Source of the DNA: Raffaelea ambrosiae
Lineage: Eukaryota; Ascomycota; Sordariomycetes; Ophiostomatales; Ophiostomataceae
Direction of reading: 5' to 3'
Length of the DNA: 64,000 nucleotides
Assembly (NCBI GenBank): GCA_002778195.1
Contig: PCDI01000001.1
Location: forward strand, 3,745,869 to 3,809,868
The notes beneath the pieces are model-generated. The model ran no database searches. It was given only the letters and a program-made list of their open reading frames with translations, and had not been told where the DNA came from. This document shows positions 21,096 to 31,813 of this stretch, piece by piece. Made by a program: the position numbers and the translations under genes. Position 1 is the first letter of the stretch; every line of letters begins with the position of its first letter.

Positions 21096-21500
21096 GCAAG
21101 CATCCCCTTCAGCCAGAGCCACATGCATGGCCGTCTCCTGCCTCTTCGTGCCCATTTTAGGAACGCTACTCTGTAGCTGCTATCTGCACGTCCATAGCGT
21201 TGTATTAGCGGTCCTATCTGAGCGAGCCCACAAATAGTAGCCGTATTAGTTAGACAGCCACAATCGACAGCCAATCAGTCTTTTCTCCTCACTCCCTCCT
21301 CCTCCTCCTCTTATCTTCCATGCATCTTGGGGAAGACGGGGGCAGGCCCTTCTCTCCCGTTCCCTAGATGTGCGCAACTGGGATAAGGAACATGCCTTCC
21401 TTGTACCACGTGCCATTCCCACAGCGTCTCTTCCTGTCTGGACTTGTCTCCCTTCTCGTCACAGAAGACACCCTGTTTTCCCCGTATCTTGTGCCTGGCC
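21096..21500. other. Short intergenic region before the Zn2Cys6 gene
   Basis: CTC-rich stretch near 21290-21312 followed by a TTATC (21311-21315). The open frame of the next gene extends upstream to 21444. Nothing else seen. Confidence 0.4.
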
Positions 21501-23429
21501 ATGTCGCAGTATAGTGATCCCAACCAGCATGCCAACGCCGGCCCGCCACGGATTGTCCGAGCCAAAACTGGGTGCTTCACATGTCGGAGGCGGCGGAAAA
21601 AGTGCGACGAGCGCAAGCCCGTCTGCTGGAACTGCGAGCGGAACCAATTCGTATGCGAAGGCTACCAGGACCGCATCCAGTGGGTGTCGCACAGCGACAT
21701 GAAGCGGCGGGTGGAATCTCAGAAGAGAGGAAAGCCGCGCGGTCACCCATCCACTCCTGCAGCAGCAGCAGCAGCAGCAGCAGCAACCCATGCCCCGGCT
21801 GTTGCTGCTGCTGCTGCTGCTGTCGTTGATGTCGTCCCACAGGGCAGCAGCGACGACATGCTCGGCATCTTGACCGAAGCTGCGGCAGGCTGGGATGCGT
21901 CCGCCCGATCCGACGGGGGGTCTGCCGTATCTGCCGCATCTGTACTAGGGGAGGGCGAGACACAGGCCACGACGGACGCGGCGGCGGCGGCGGCGGCGGC
22001 GGCCCCTGTCCAGCGCGACAGACAGCCATCGCCACCGCCGCCCGCATACCTCGGCAGCGCCGCCTATCGTCTTCGTCCCGGCATGGCGTGGTCGTGCCTG
22101 CCGGCGCTCGTGGAGGGCGTCAACTCCCCCATGGAGCGCCGGCTCTTCATCCACTTTGTCTCCATCCTGTCGCCGACGCTTGTGCTCCCCAGCCGCGGCG
22201 GCGCCGCCAATCCACTGACGCACGCGGTCGTGCAGCTGGCGTTGTCCAGCCAGGGCGTCATGCGCACGCTCATGGCCGTGTCTGCCTGCCACCTGGCGAG
22301 GATGCTGCGGGCCAGCGCGGCGGCCTGTCGGCGGCGGCCGGACGACAACCGCCAGCTGTCGCAGATCGAGCGAGGCAAGCTGGAGCTCTACGGCGACGCC
22401 ATACGGTTCCACAGCCAGCTCGTGGCGCCGCTGACGGCGGGGCGCGGGCGGGGCCGGCAGGCGCACGAGCATCTGAGCACGGTGTTTGCCACGAGCATGC
22501 TCTTGTGTCAGTTCGACACGTGCGACGGCGGTGCCCTCGGCACCTGGTGGCTGCACCTGGCGGCGGCCAGCGCGATGCTGCGGCAGTCCTCGCCGTCCCG
22601 CCGGGGTGGCGCGCCGGTCATGGACGCGGCGTGGCGGCCGCTGATGGACTGGCATAGCTACCACGACGGCATCGCCCAGCTGTTCTACGGCGGCGACGCG
22701 GACGGGCCCTGCTGCGACGCGGGTCTACAGGCCGGCGAGGATGCCCACGACGGGGACGCCGGCGGCCGCAGCAGCGGGCGCACGGCCGACCGGGAACACA
22801 GCAGCCGCAACTACATCCTCATCTGTACACGAGACGGCCTGCTGTCCATCATCCGCCAGGTCGCCCGTCTCCGCCGGAGGGCGGGCATCGTCTGCCCGTT
22901 CCCGGGCCGCGTGGACCCGGCCCGGGTCCGGCCGTGGTACGGCCACGGCGTCGTCGACGTGGACGCCCTGGCCCTCGGCATCGAGATCAGCGCCGACCTG
23001 CAAGCCTGGACCTTTGACTACCGTGCCGAGCAGCACAAGGTGGTGGCGGAGTGCTACCGGTGGTCCGTGTTCCTCATGCTCTACTCCATCATCTACCCCC
23101 ATGGCCGCATCGACGACGGCGTGATCCAGCAGGCGCTCCACAAAGGGCTGGAGTGGCTGGAGCGCCTCTGCACGACCGACAACGCACAGACGTGCTGCCT
23201 GCTGCCGCTGTTTGTGTTTGGCATTGCAGCGACAGAGCCGGGCGATCGGGACACGGTGCTGGACAAGGCGGAGGCCTACCGGCTGTGGTCCGGGCTCGGC
23301 AATGTGGCCGAGACCAGCACGTTTCTGCGGCAGTGGTGGCAGAGGCGTGATGCTCACGGCAATGGCGTAAACTGGTGGGACTGGCGGATGCTGGCCGTGG
23401 AGCGAGACGTGGCCATCACGGTTGTCTGA
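21501..23429 (+). CDS. Zn2Cys6 transcription factor
   Basis: Single exon, 642 residues from MSQYSDPNQHANAG (an in-frame ATG at 21444 would add 19 residues). The zinc cluster is at about 24-52: CFTCRRRRKKCDERKPVCWN, then C-x8-C. Two alanine runs encoded by GCA/GCT repeats (about 21761-21829) and one by GCG repeats (about 21977-22003) flank a low-complexity linker. The C-terminal 400 residues match the fungal-specific regulator domain (Fungal_trans_2 type), with SPMERRLFIHFVSILSPTLV and a WWDWRMLAVERD tail. It lies between the DUF3445 gene and the copper amine oxidase, all on the same strand, so it is a candidate regulator of that set. The alanine codon runs may vary in length between strains. 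Confidence 0.88.
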   Translation: MSQYSDPNQHANAGPPRIVRAKTGCFTCRRRRKKCDERKPVCWNCERNQFVCEGYQDRIQWVSHSDMKRRVESQKRGKPRGHPSTPAAAAAAAAATHAPAVAAAAAAVVDVVPQGSSDDMLGILTEAAAGWDASARSDGGSAVSAASVLGEGETQATTDAAAAAAAAAPVQRDRQPSPPPPAYLGSAAYRLRPGMAWSCLPALVEGVNSPMERRLFIHFVSILSPTLVLPSRGGAANPLTHAVVQLALSSQGVMRTLMAVSACHLARMLRASAAACRRRPDDNRQLSQIERGKLELYGDAIRFHSQLVAPLTAGRGRGRQAHEHLSTVFATSMLLCQFDTCDGGALGTWWLHLAAASAMLRQSSPSRRGGAPVMDAAWRPLMDWHSYHDGIAQLFYGGDADGPCCDAGLQAGEDAHDGDAGGRSSGRTADREHSSRNYILICTRDGLLSIIRQVARLRRRAGIVCPFPGRVDPARVRPWYGHGVVDVDALALGIEISADLQAWTFDYRAEQHKVVAECYRWSVFLMLYSIIYPHGRIDDGVIQQALHKGLEWLERLCTTDNAQTCCLLPLFVFGIAATEPGDRDTVLDKAEAYRLWSGLGNVAETSTFLRQWWQRRDAHGNGVNWWDWRMLAVERDVAITVV

Positions 23430-23960
23430 GTCAAGGAACATAGTGCTGCAGCGTGTGACTGAGCGAAACTAGAAAAGGACGGGGAGAGTTTGCATTCGGG
23501 AGCAGATGATGTGTGTAAATAAAGAATAAGCCTAAACAGGATACTGTCACATGCTGTGGGGGCTTTTTAAAAAAAAGAAAAAAAAATCCGTTTCTTTTTT
23601 TTTCCATTTTTTTTTGTAAACGTCAGGCAACGGTGAAACCATCATGTCTCCGCTGTCCGTCGTGCAATGCTTTCCTGGAGCGCGCGCACCGCGCGGCAAA
23701 CCTGCCGAAAAGAGGCAGAGTGGACAAACTAGCACCCAACCCCGAGTGTTAGTCGCGTCTTCCTGCTTCGGAGTACTTCCAGCCACCTATGGCCCCATGA
23801 GACGAACGGCAAGAGCGGTACAAATATTGGACTTCCCCTGTGGACGTGATCCATCTCGCCAGCAGCCTACAACTCGTGCACTTTCGAACGTCTTCTCGTC
23901 TGGCTTTTTTTGAAAGATCGAAATCAAAGAAAAGGAAAAGGAACGGAAAACAAAGCCAAC
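23430..23960. other. Intergenic region before the copper amine oxidase
   Basis: Holds A- and T-runs at about 23567-23615, probable 3' end signals of the regulator, then the oxidase promoter. No gene seen. Confidence 0.45.
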
Positions 23961-26332
23961 ATGCATCCATTCTCCGACCTCACGGCGACCGAGATCACTG
24001 CGGCCAGAACGCTGGTGGTCGCCCACCACCAGGGCCGCGCTCTCGCGTTCAAAGCCATCACCCTGGAGGAGCCCAGCAAAGCCATGATGGTGCCCTACCT
24101 CGAGGCCGAGCACCGGGGTCTGACGGCCCCGGCTCCACACAGACTGGTGTATGTCGTGTATTACTTCGCCGGGACGGTACGTTTCATACCTATCCACCGG
24201 ACGCTCTAGCTATTGATCACCGAGAGAGAGAGAGAGAAAGATGACAAGGAAAACACCCTGACGTGGATCTGTCCCAACTTGCTAGTCCATATTCCTCACG
24301 GCCATCGTCGACCTCACGACAAACCAGGTCGACAGTGTCCAGCGGCCCGGGGTGCATGGAAACGTGGATTTCAACGAGGTCGTTCTCGTGGAGAAGGCCG
24401 TGATGGCCGATGCCGGCGTCCAGGCCGCGGTGGCGCAGCTGCACCTGCCGGACCATCTCGAGGTGGTCCCTGAGCCCTGGGGCTACGGCACGGATGGCGT
24501 CGACGACGACAGGCGCATATACCAGGTGTACATGTTCGTCCGGGACAAGACCGTGTCCGAGTGCAACCACTACGCCCGCCCCCTCGCCTTCTCGGCTGTT
24601 TTCGATCCGCTCGCAATGCAGGTGCTGCGCATCCAGTACCTGCCCACCGGCGCCGACCACGCCGTCGGGGACAGCACGCGGGCCTACGCGGACGCCGGCG
24701 GCAGCGAATACACCCCCGACCGCGTCGGCCTGCGCGCGGACCTGAAGGACCTGCGCGTGGTGCAGCCGGACGGCCCGTCGTTTGCCGTGTCGCCGGAGGG
24801 CGTCGTCCGCTGGCAAAAGTGGCACATGCGCGTGGGCTTCAACTACCGCGAGGGCCCCGTCCTGCGCGACGTGCGCTACGACGGCGTGCCCGTCTTCTAC
24901 CGGGTCAGCCTCAGCGAGATGACGGTGCCCTACGGGGATCCCCGCGCGCCCTTTTACCGGAAGATGGCGTTTGACCTGGGAGATGTCGGCGCGGGTCTGG
25001 TGGCCAACGACCTGCAGCTGGGCTGCGACTGTCTGGGGGCCATTGCGTACATGGACGGGCTGATCTGCGACGTGGACGGCCAGCCCGTCGTGAAGAAGAA
25101 TGCCGTCTGCATCCACGAGCAGGACAACGGCATTGGCTGGAAGCACACAAACTATCGCACGAACAGTAAGAGATGCGATCTATCGGGAAGAACGACTTGT
25201 CGTCGACCGCCAGCTGACTGTCCGAGTAGAAGCGTTTGTCGTGCGCAACCGGGAACTCGTGATCCAGACGATTCTCACCGTGTCCAACTACGAGTAGGTT
25301 CCCCCCACCCACCCTTGCCCACGGCTGCTGACCGGCAGTTACATCCTGATGTACATCTTCAACCAGGCCGGGGAGATGGAGTACCAAGTCCGTGCGACGG
25401 GCATGCTGTCGACCCAGGCCGTCGACCCCGGCGTCTCCGTCGACTACGGCACCGTGGTCCACCCGGGCGTCCTCGCGCCGCACCACCAGCACATCCTGTC
25501 CCTGCGCATCGACCCCGGCCTCGGCGACTACGCCCAGGGCCACACCGTTGTCGCGCAGGAGACCTACCCCATGCCCTACGACGACGCCTCCAACCCCAAC
25601 GGGACCGGCTACCGCGCGGTGCAGCGCGTGCTCGCCCGCGAGGGCGGCTACGACCTGGATGTCGAGACCAACCGCACCTTTGTCATCCAGAACCCCAGCC
25701 GGCGCAATCCCGTCAACGGTGCGCCGGCCGGCTACAAGCTCGTGTTTCCGCCGATGCAGAAGGCCCTCGCGCACCCCGACAGCTGGAACGCGCGGCGCGC
25801 CCAGTTCGCCGACCACCACCTGTATGTGACCAAGTTTCGCGAGGACGAGCTGTTTGCCGCCGGCAAATTTACCAACCAGAGTAAGGACATGCGGTTGTCG
25901 TCTGTTTTTTTTTTTCTTTTCGTTTTGTTTTGTTTGTTTCTACACGGACATGCACACCCGCCCACCCACGCACAGACTCGACGACGGCTAACCAGGACAC
26001 GCAGGCCGTGGAGGCACCGGCATCAAGAGCTGGATCGTCCATCGAGAAGATGTCCAAGAGCAAGACGTCGTCTGCTTCGTGCAGTTCGGGCTCAACCACA
26101 CGCCGCGCATCGAGGACTTTCCCGTCATGTATGTCGAGCGGGCCACGGGGTATATACAACATACAAATCCAAAAAAAAAAGCTGACACCGAGATGGCAGG
26201 CCGGTTGAGATCGTCCGTCTGCACCTCAAACCGGTGAACTTCTTCACCAAGAACCCTGCACTGGACGTGCCGCCCTCCGTGCAAGAGAAGAACCACTCGG
26301 TGCTGGTCGACTCCTGCTGCAGCAAGCCGTAG
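23961..26332 (+). CDS. Copper amine oxidase (primary amine oxidase)
   Basis: Six exons: 23961-24176, 24286-25165, 25230-25293, 25339-25880, 26005-26128, 26200-26332; 652 residues. Splicing exon 3 to exon 4 creates the NYDY signature (385-388), in which Y386 is the precursor of the topaquinone cofactor. The catalytic aspartate is D302 (AFDLGDVGAG), and copper ligands are H436, H438 (HHQH) and H599 (LNHTPRIEDFP). The enzyme converts primary amines, O2 and water to aldehyde, NH3 and H2O2, supplying nitrogen. Length is typical. The C-terminus ends SKP, so there is no canonical PTS1, although fungal relatives can be peroxisomal. It lies 531 bp after the Zn2Cys6 gene in the same orientation. Confidence 0.93.
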
Positions 26333-27492
26333 AGCAAGGCTCCTGCCACCAGCAGTGTGGGAGCTCCGCAAGGCGGAAATGGCAGATCCGTCTTTCCTCG
26401 AAAGTATCCACTGACTAACTAGATCCTGAAAGTGGTCAGTCACTGAACAAAACAAAATGGCGGATTGGAGGTGGTGTTGTCAGTAAGGACTGTTGCTAAC
26501 CTGGACAGTCTACATGGGAAGCGCCTTGTCCAGTCACGCACCCTGTTCACAATGGGACGCTTATTCGAAGCAAATCGTGGTATCGCCAGCTCCATGATAG
26601 GTCGGACGGCCTGGATTTCTTCTCATTTCTGTGATTCGCTCGTAGATGCTTTCATGCCGCGATGCCTTTACTGGAGGCTTGGATAACAATGAGTTTAGAC
26701 GACTAGAGTGGCAGCAACAACACCGATCTTTTTCAGGTCAACATGACTGAACCAAGGGTCTTTTAGTCGAAGCCCAGAAAGCGGGCTGGGTCGTATGGCA
26801 TCTCGAACAGCGTATGGCGTGATATGAAGATCAAAAAGGAGCAAATCACAACCAAGGGCAGTGCTAACTACATTCCCCACGAAGTATGGGTTTTTTTTTT
26901 CAAGTTTCTTCTTAATGTTTTGCTTTTGCTTTTGCTTTTGTATGTTTGTCCAGTTGTTGACGTGCACGCTGCCGTTTTGAACCGTCTGCAGAAATTCCAT
27001 TTCGCGATGAGTGCCTTCCACTCATACTAATTAATGTGCCCACTTGGAACCCACATGCGCGCCCCAAAATTGCTCTTTACGCGCCCTGAATATTACAACC
27101 ACACGGACTTTGACGCGTTTCTGGACGTCTCTCGGCAACGATATCGAGTTTTATCAAGTTGCAACACAATGAATTTCGTGCGTTCAGGACACAATAAAGC
27201 GAAAAGCCACAACTTGGCGACATGCGTTGCGGGCATGAGCAAAATCGGAATTTTGATCGCATTCCATTGCGGCTTGCTTGTCACTAAGTGGCGTACAACT
27301 TGTACTGGCGTCGCGCTGGGTCACGTGTGGCTATCACGCGCTGTCGAATGATTCAGGATGGCGCGTAAGTAGCAATGTTGGGGCGCGTGTAGCCTAAAAA
27401 TACGATCACCCCCAAACAGCAAAACCAATTGCGTCGAGTCGGCGAGATTTTTCGGTGTGATTTTCTCTACCCAGAAAGACACCGACTTTCCA
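26333..27492. other. Intergenic, no gene seen
   Basis: Short unremarkable ORFs only. Composition between 27030 and 27400 is AT-richer than the neighbouring genes. I found no inverted repeats that would define an element around the following FAR1-like gene. Confidence 0.4.
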
Positions 27493-28135
27493 ATGGCAGA
27501 CATCGTGGGCAGACCCTGCGGCCCTGCACCGCCAGAGGCGGCCTACCAAACAGCGGCCGAAGCAGAAAAGGCAGTCAAAGCCCATGCCATGGCGAACGGC
27601 TATGGGCTGACGTTGCGAAAGAAGTATCCCAACGCAGCCAATCCCATCACGCTCACCTTTGCCTGCAACAAAGGCCGCGCCATCAAAACACCGTCCCCGG
27701 CCCACGCGCCGAAGCGACGGAGGACACCCTCGCGGATGACCCACTGCCCCTTCACAGTCACGGCTCGCTTACGAAAGGGAACATGGTGTGTCTACAGCAC
27801 TGCCAAGACGCACAACCACGATGCGTCCGTGACGGCCGTTTTCCGCAACCAGCGCAAAAAGGCACTGGAAAGCCACCATGCAGAGATTCTTGCAATGGCC
27901 CACAACGGCATGCGGCCGCGCAATATTGTCAAGAATCTCGTGGAGAAGCATGCACACTTGGAGCATATCACGAACAGGGATATCTCCAACTTGCTCTACC
28001 AGCACTGGAAGAAGTCCGGCGAGCCACCCATGGAATGGCTGCAGGAGGTGAGTGCTTCCGTGATCTTGTTGGTCGATTCTTTCTGACTTCTGGTAGCAAT
28101 CCGAATGCCCAGGGTGTGCCATCACAGCAGGATGA
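27493..28135 (+). CDS. Short FAR1-type DNA-binding domain protein (MULE-related)
   Basis: Exon 1 27493-28047 and exon 2 28097-28135 (49-nt intron, donor GTGAGT, acceptor TGGTAG) encode 197 residues. Features are an N-terminal AYQTAAEAEKAVKAHAMANG helix, CNKGRAIK, a basic PKRRRTPSRMTHCPF and KTHNHDASV. The cysteine and HNH spacing fits the FAR1 / WRKY-GCM1 zinc fold seen in front of MULE transposases. No DDE transposase domain follows in any frame. So it is either a domesticated solo domain or the left part of a decayed Mutator-like element. The start could also be 27457. Confidence in exon 2 is lower than in exon 1. Confidence 0.6.
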
Positions 28136-29564
28136 GAAAGGTGTTCAATTCAATTGCAGTCTATCATCATAGCATCTTGGGGGAACATCTATTAGCCCCA
28201 TCCCAAGACTGGTTACTTGTGCTTTCGGAGCCTGGCGTACGGTTGCTGTTTTGTCCTTGTCTGTTGTGTAGCTAGTCATACACAGGATCCATAGCCTAGC
28301 ATGGTGCAGGTTGTTGTACGGTTGCGTCTTCCATGGTCCATTGCCTTTCTTCGTGCTACATACGGTTCATATGCGGTCAACATGACGAGCAACCCTACTT
28401 TCTTTCTTTCTTTGTGGGCGAGGCAGCCGCCTCGCCAGAAAGGCAATATTCGGCAGAAACCCCCATACAACGCTCCATGGATGGCTTGCACCTGGCCCTG
28501 GGTGGCATCGGGATTGCTCACGGCCTATGCCTTGCGCGGCATGTCCCAAAGCGAAGGGACGCCGCCGATGCGGAGGCCCGATTTGGCCTCGATGGCCTTG
28601 CACGACTCCGGCGCCACCTGGCAGACATGTTTGCATCGAGGGAGGGCCGTGCCAGAGTCCCCGCCGCCGCCCGCTGTAAAGTATCGCGTCGAGCTCATGA
28701 TCTGCATGGAAAAGCCCCTGCAGCGGCGATGGGCTGTTCGGCGCAGGGCTGTGGTCGACTGGAATGGGAGTCGAGGGAGGAGCGGTCGCCCAGGGCCACC
28801 GAGATATCCGGTTGTGGATCGGGCACCCTTGCCCTCGCGGACGGTGTCAGCCGAGAAGACACCGGCCGGGTTTGTCTCTGTGGCCCGACACTGCTTGTGC
28901 GGTCTTCCGGGCTGGCCAGGGGGCGGCCGTCACCCCTGGTCACTTCTCAGCAACCACGCCCCGCACTCGAAACCCTCCTCGGTCGAAACCCTCCGAGGAG
29001 GATTGGTGGCCAGGATGAGCGCTCCACGCGGCAACAGCGCAGACGGCTCGCCGAATTCATAGTCAGCCTCTCGGGCGCTTTCCACCCGAGGCATCAGTCC
29101 AACACATGCGTGCATCGTACATGAAAGGCCGAGATGACTTTGGACTCGGCAAGTCTTGTGCTTCCCGTAGGAAGAATGCCAATTGGGGTGGGGTGCTTGT
29201 TTTTTTCTTACCACAGCCTCCAAAAAAATAAATAATTAAATAAAAAAACCCTGCGAGCCCAACCCTGCGAGGCACGATGCTTATCTGGCGAAACCCTCCG
29301 AGGTGTTGCACCACGCACGTCCGTCGAGACCGCGGCCCTTACATAGCTATTTATCTACAATTCTTTGCGCGAGACTGCAGGTGCAAACAGTATGTATCCA
29401 TGTTCCCCTCCCTCGCCAAAACTTCAGACTATCCACAAGATCCCAAGACAGCCCGCAGCTCGCGTTTCGTTTCCATTCCGCTTCGACTCTCGCGTTCGTA
29501 GTCCCACGGTCTGCCCAGCATCCCAGCCCTCCCATACTACTAGCAATACTGGGCAAGGCGCACC
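28136..29564. other. Region with long overlapping ORFs but no confident gene
   Basis: Plus-strand ORFs 28301-29062 and 28333-29124 overlap each other and minus-strand ORFs. On the minus strand 28525-28707 reads a protein-like IMSSTRYFTAGGGGDSG, with the same frame continuing after one stop to 28276. This may be a decayed gene. A stem of CCTCCTCGG (28974-28982) with CCGAGGAGG (28993-29001) is present. Nothing matches a family I know. Confidence 0.3.
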
Positions 29565-31475
29565 ATGACGCAACAAGCCCTGGCCGCCTCGACTGCGGAG
29601 TCCAATGAAGCTTCGGTCGATGCTCCGGATGCGGCCATGGACAACGACCCGCCAAGCTTTGAGAAGGGGCCGAGGTTCTGGGCCATCATCGTCGTCCTCT
29701 CTCTCATCAGCCTTCTCACGTCTCTGGAAGCCACGGTCACGTCGACGGTCATGCCGTCGCTCGTGGCCGACTTGGGCGGGGGGGACGAATTCATCTGGGT
29801 TTCCAACGCATACTTCTTGACCATGTACGCCTGCCCCTACTAGCCCATCTTGACAAGCGCTCCTGGTTCCTCGTCTATCTAACCAGCTCTGGGACTCTGG
29901 CATGCATGCAGGACGTCTCTCATGCCCATGTTTGGCCAGCTTGCCAACGTCTTTGGCCGTCGGTGGCCCCTGATCCTATCCGGGGCCCTCTTCATGGTGG
30001 GCAGCGGTGTTTGCGGCGGGTGAGTGTGCTACGTACTGACTCCTTTCGGACCTGGCCTCGGGTCGCCAATCCTGTCCCACGGAGCGCCGAGTCGTTTGCT
30101 GACAAGAAGGGTGGGCGACAACATACACAGAGCCACCAGCATGGCAGCCGTCATCGGCGGTCGCGCAGTGCAGGGGATCGGGGGTGCCGGCATCGGCGTC
30201 CTCTGCGAGATTGTCATCTGCGACCTGGTGCCGCTCCGCGCGCGAGGCACCTACATGGGCGCGGTGTTCGGCATGGTCGGCATCGGCGCCGCCCTGGGCC
30301 CGCTCTTCGGCGGCCTGCTGGTCCGCTACAGCACGTGGCGCTGGGCGTTCTACATGAGCCTGCCCATGGGCGGTGTGGCGGTCGTGCTGCTGTTTGCCTT
30401 CTTGCGGGTCAAGCACGACCCGTCCCAGACGCTGGCCACCAAGCTCTCGAGCCTCGACTGGCTGGGCAACGCCGTCTTCATCGGCGGCACGGTCCCGGTG
30501 CTGGTCGCCCTCGGGTGGGCCGGCGGGTCGTACCCGTGGTCGTCGTACCGGGTCCTGGTGCCGCTCCTCGTCGGCCTGGCCGCGATGGGCGCGTTCCTGG
30601 TGCTCGAGGGCCATGCCCGCCTGACACCCCATCCCATCGTCCCCCTCCGCCTCTTTCGCACTTCGATCGGCTCCATCGTGTTTCTTCTGACCTTTCTGCA
30701 CGGCCTCGTCACCATGTGGGTGCTCTACTTCCTCCCCGTCTACTTCCAGGGCGTGCTCGCCGTCGACACCTACCACGCCGGCATCGCTCTGCTCCCGACC
30801 ATCCTGGCCCTCCTCCCGGGCGCCATCGTCGGCGGGCTGCTGCTCAGCAAGTTCGGCCGCTACAAGCCTGTGCTCGTCTTCTGCTTCACGGTGGTCGTCG
30901 TCGGCTTCGGCCTCTTTACGCTCCTGGACGAGAACTCGAGCACGGGCGCCTGGGTGGGCTTCCAGGTGCTCGAGTCCTTCGGCGCGGGCTTTGGCATGGC
31001 GGCCCTGCTCCCGGCCCTGCTGGCCCCGCTGACCGACAAGGACACGGCGCTGGCGACGGGCACGTGGGGGTTTGTCCGCAGCTTCGGCGTCATGTGGGGC
31101 GTGGCTGTCGCCGGCAATGTCTACACCACCCGGGCGGCGCAGCTGGCCGGCGACGGCGCCATCAGCGACGCAGCGGTGGCCGCCGAGTTTGCGGCGGGCG
31201 GGGCCTACGGGGCCGCGCAAGCCCGCTATCTCGACGCGCTGTCGGCGCAGACGCGTGCGCAGGTGATCCATGTGCAGAGCCGCGCGCTGCAGCGGTCCTG
31301 GCAGGTTGCCATTGCCTTTGGCGGGGTGGGGCTCATTGCTGCTGCCGTCATGAAGCAGATACCGCTCCGGAAGGAGAACGACACCGAATTTGGCATGGTT
31401 GAGAAGAGGGACAAGCCGGCAGAGGAGGAGGGACGAGAGGCAGCAGCGAAGGGGGCCACGGCAGCTGCATCGTGA
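29565..31475 (+). CDS. MFS multidrug transporter, DHA2 family (14 TM)
   Basis: Exons 29565-29824, 29912-30019 and 30131-31475; 570 residues. After about 40 soluble residues comes FWAIIVVLSLISLLTSLEAT with the DHA2-type first helix, then GQLANVFGRRWPL (motif A) and GIGAALGPLFGG (antiporter motif C). The set is typical of drug:H+ antiporters that export toxins or antifungals at the plasma membrane. Both introns fall in the N-terminal third, at conserved places in the family. The C-terminal tail is charged and alanine-rich. It converges on the sugar transporter. No toxin biosynthesis gene adjoins it, so its cargo is unknown. Confidence 0.9.
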
Positions 31476-31813
31476 ATTTGCTATACGATCGCCCCAATGG
31501 AAAGAAAAAGGGGGCGCCGAACATGCAAGAGACGGCCGGGCGTTGTGTTGTCAAGGGGAACAAACAGAGGGTTGTTTTGCTTTTGCGACAGACGGCTCCT
31601 TCATCCCCAAACTGCGCCGCACTCGGTTGTTCATACCGAAATACGGCCATTGCTACGCTTACGTCCCGGCGGCTGGCAAACCTTGGTTTGGGTCGTGACA
31701 GCCAGCTAGCTAATTCTTTGTATTCTGTTTGCTTGCTTGTTTGTTTGTTTGAATGTTCGCATACACATAGATACAACCCGGATGTCGTGACTTCCTTTTC
31801 GGACGTCGTCTGC
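31476..31813. other. Convergent intergenic region
   Basis: Shared 3' flank of two transporters transcribed toward each other. It contains a short TTTG repeat at about 31732-31751. No gene seen. Confidence 0.5.

Noticed and set aside
29976..31271. 431-codon minus-strand ORF
   Set aside because: Antisense of the DHA2 transporter; composition is His/Asp/Arg/Gln-rich, typical of a shadow frame.
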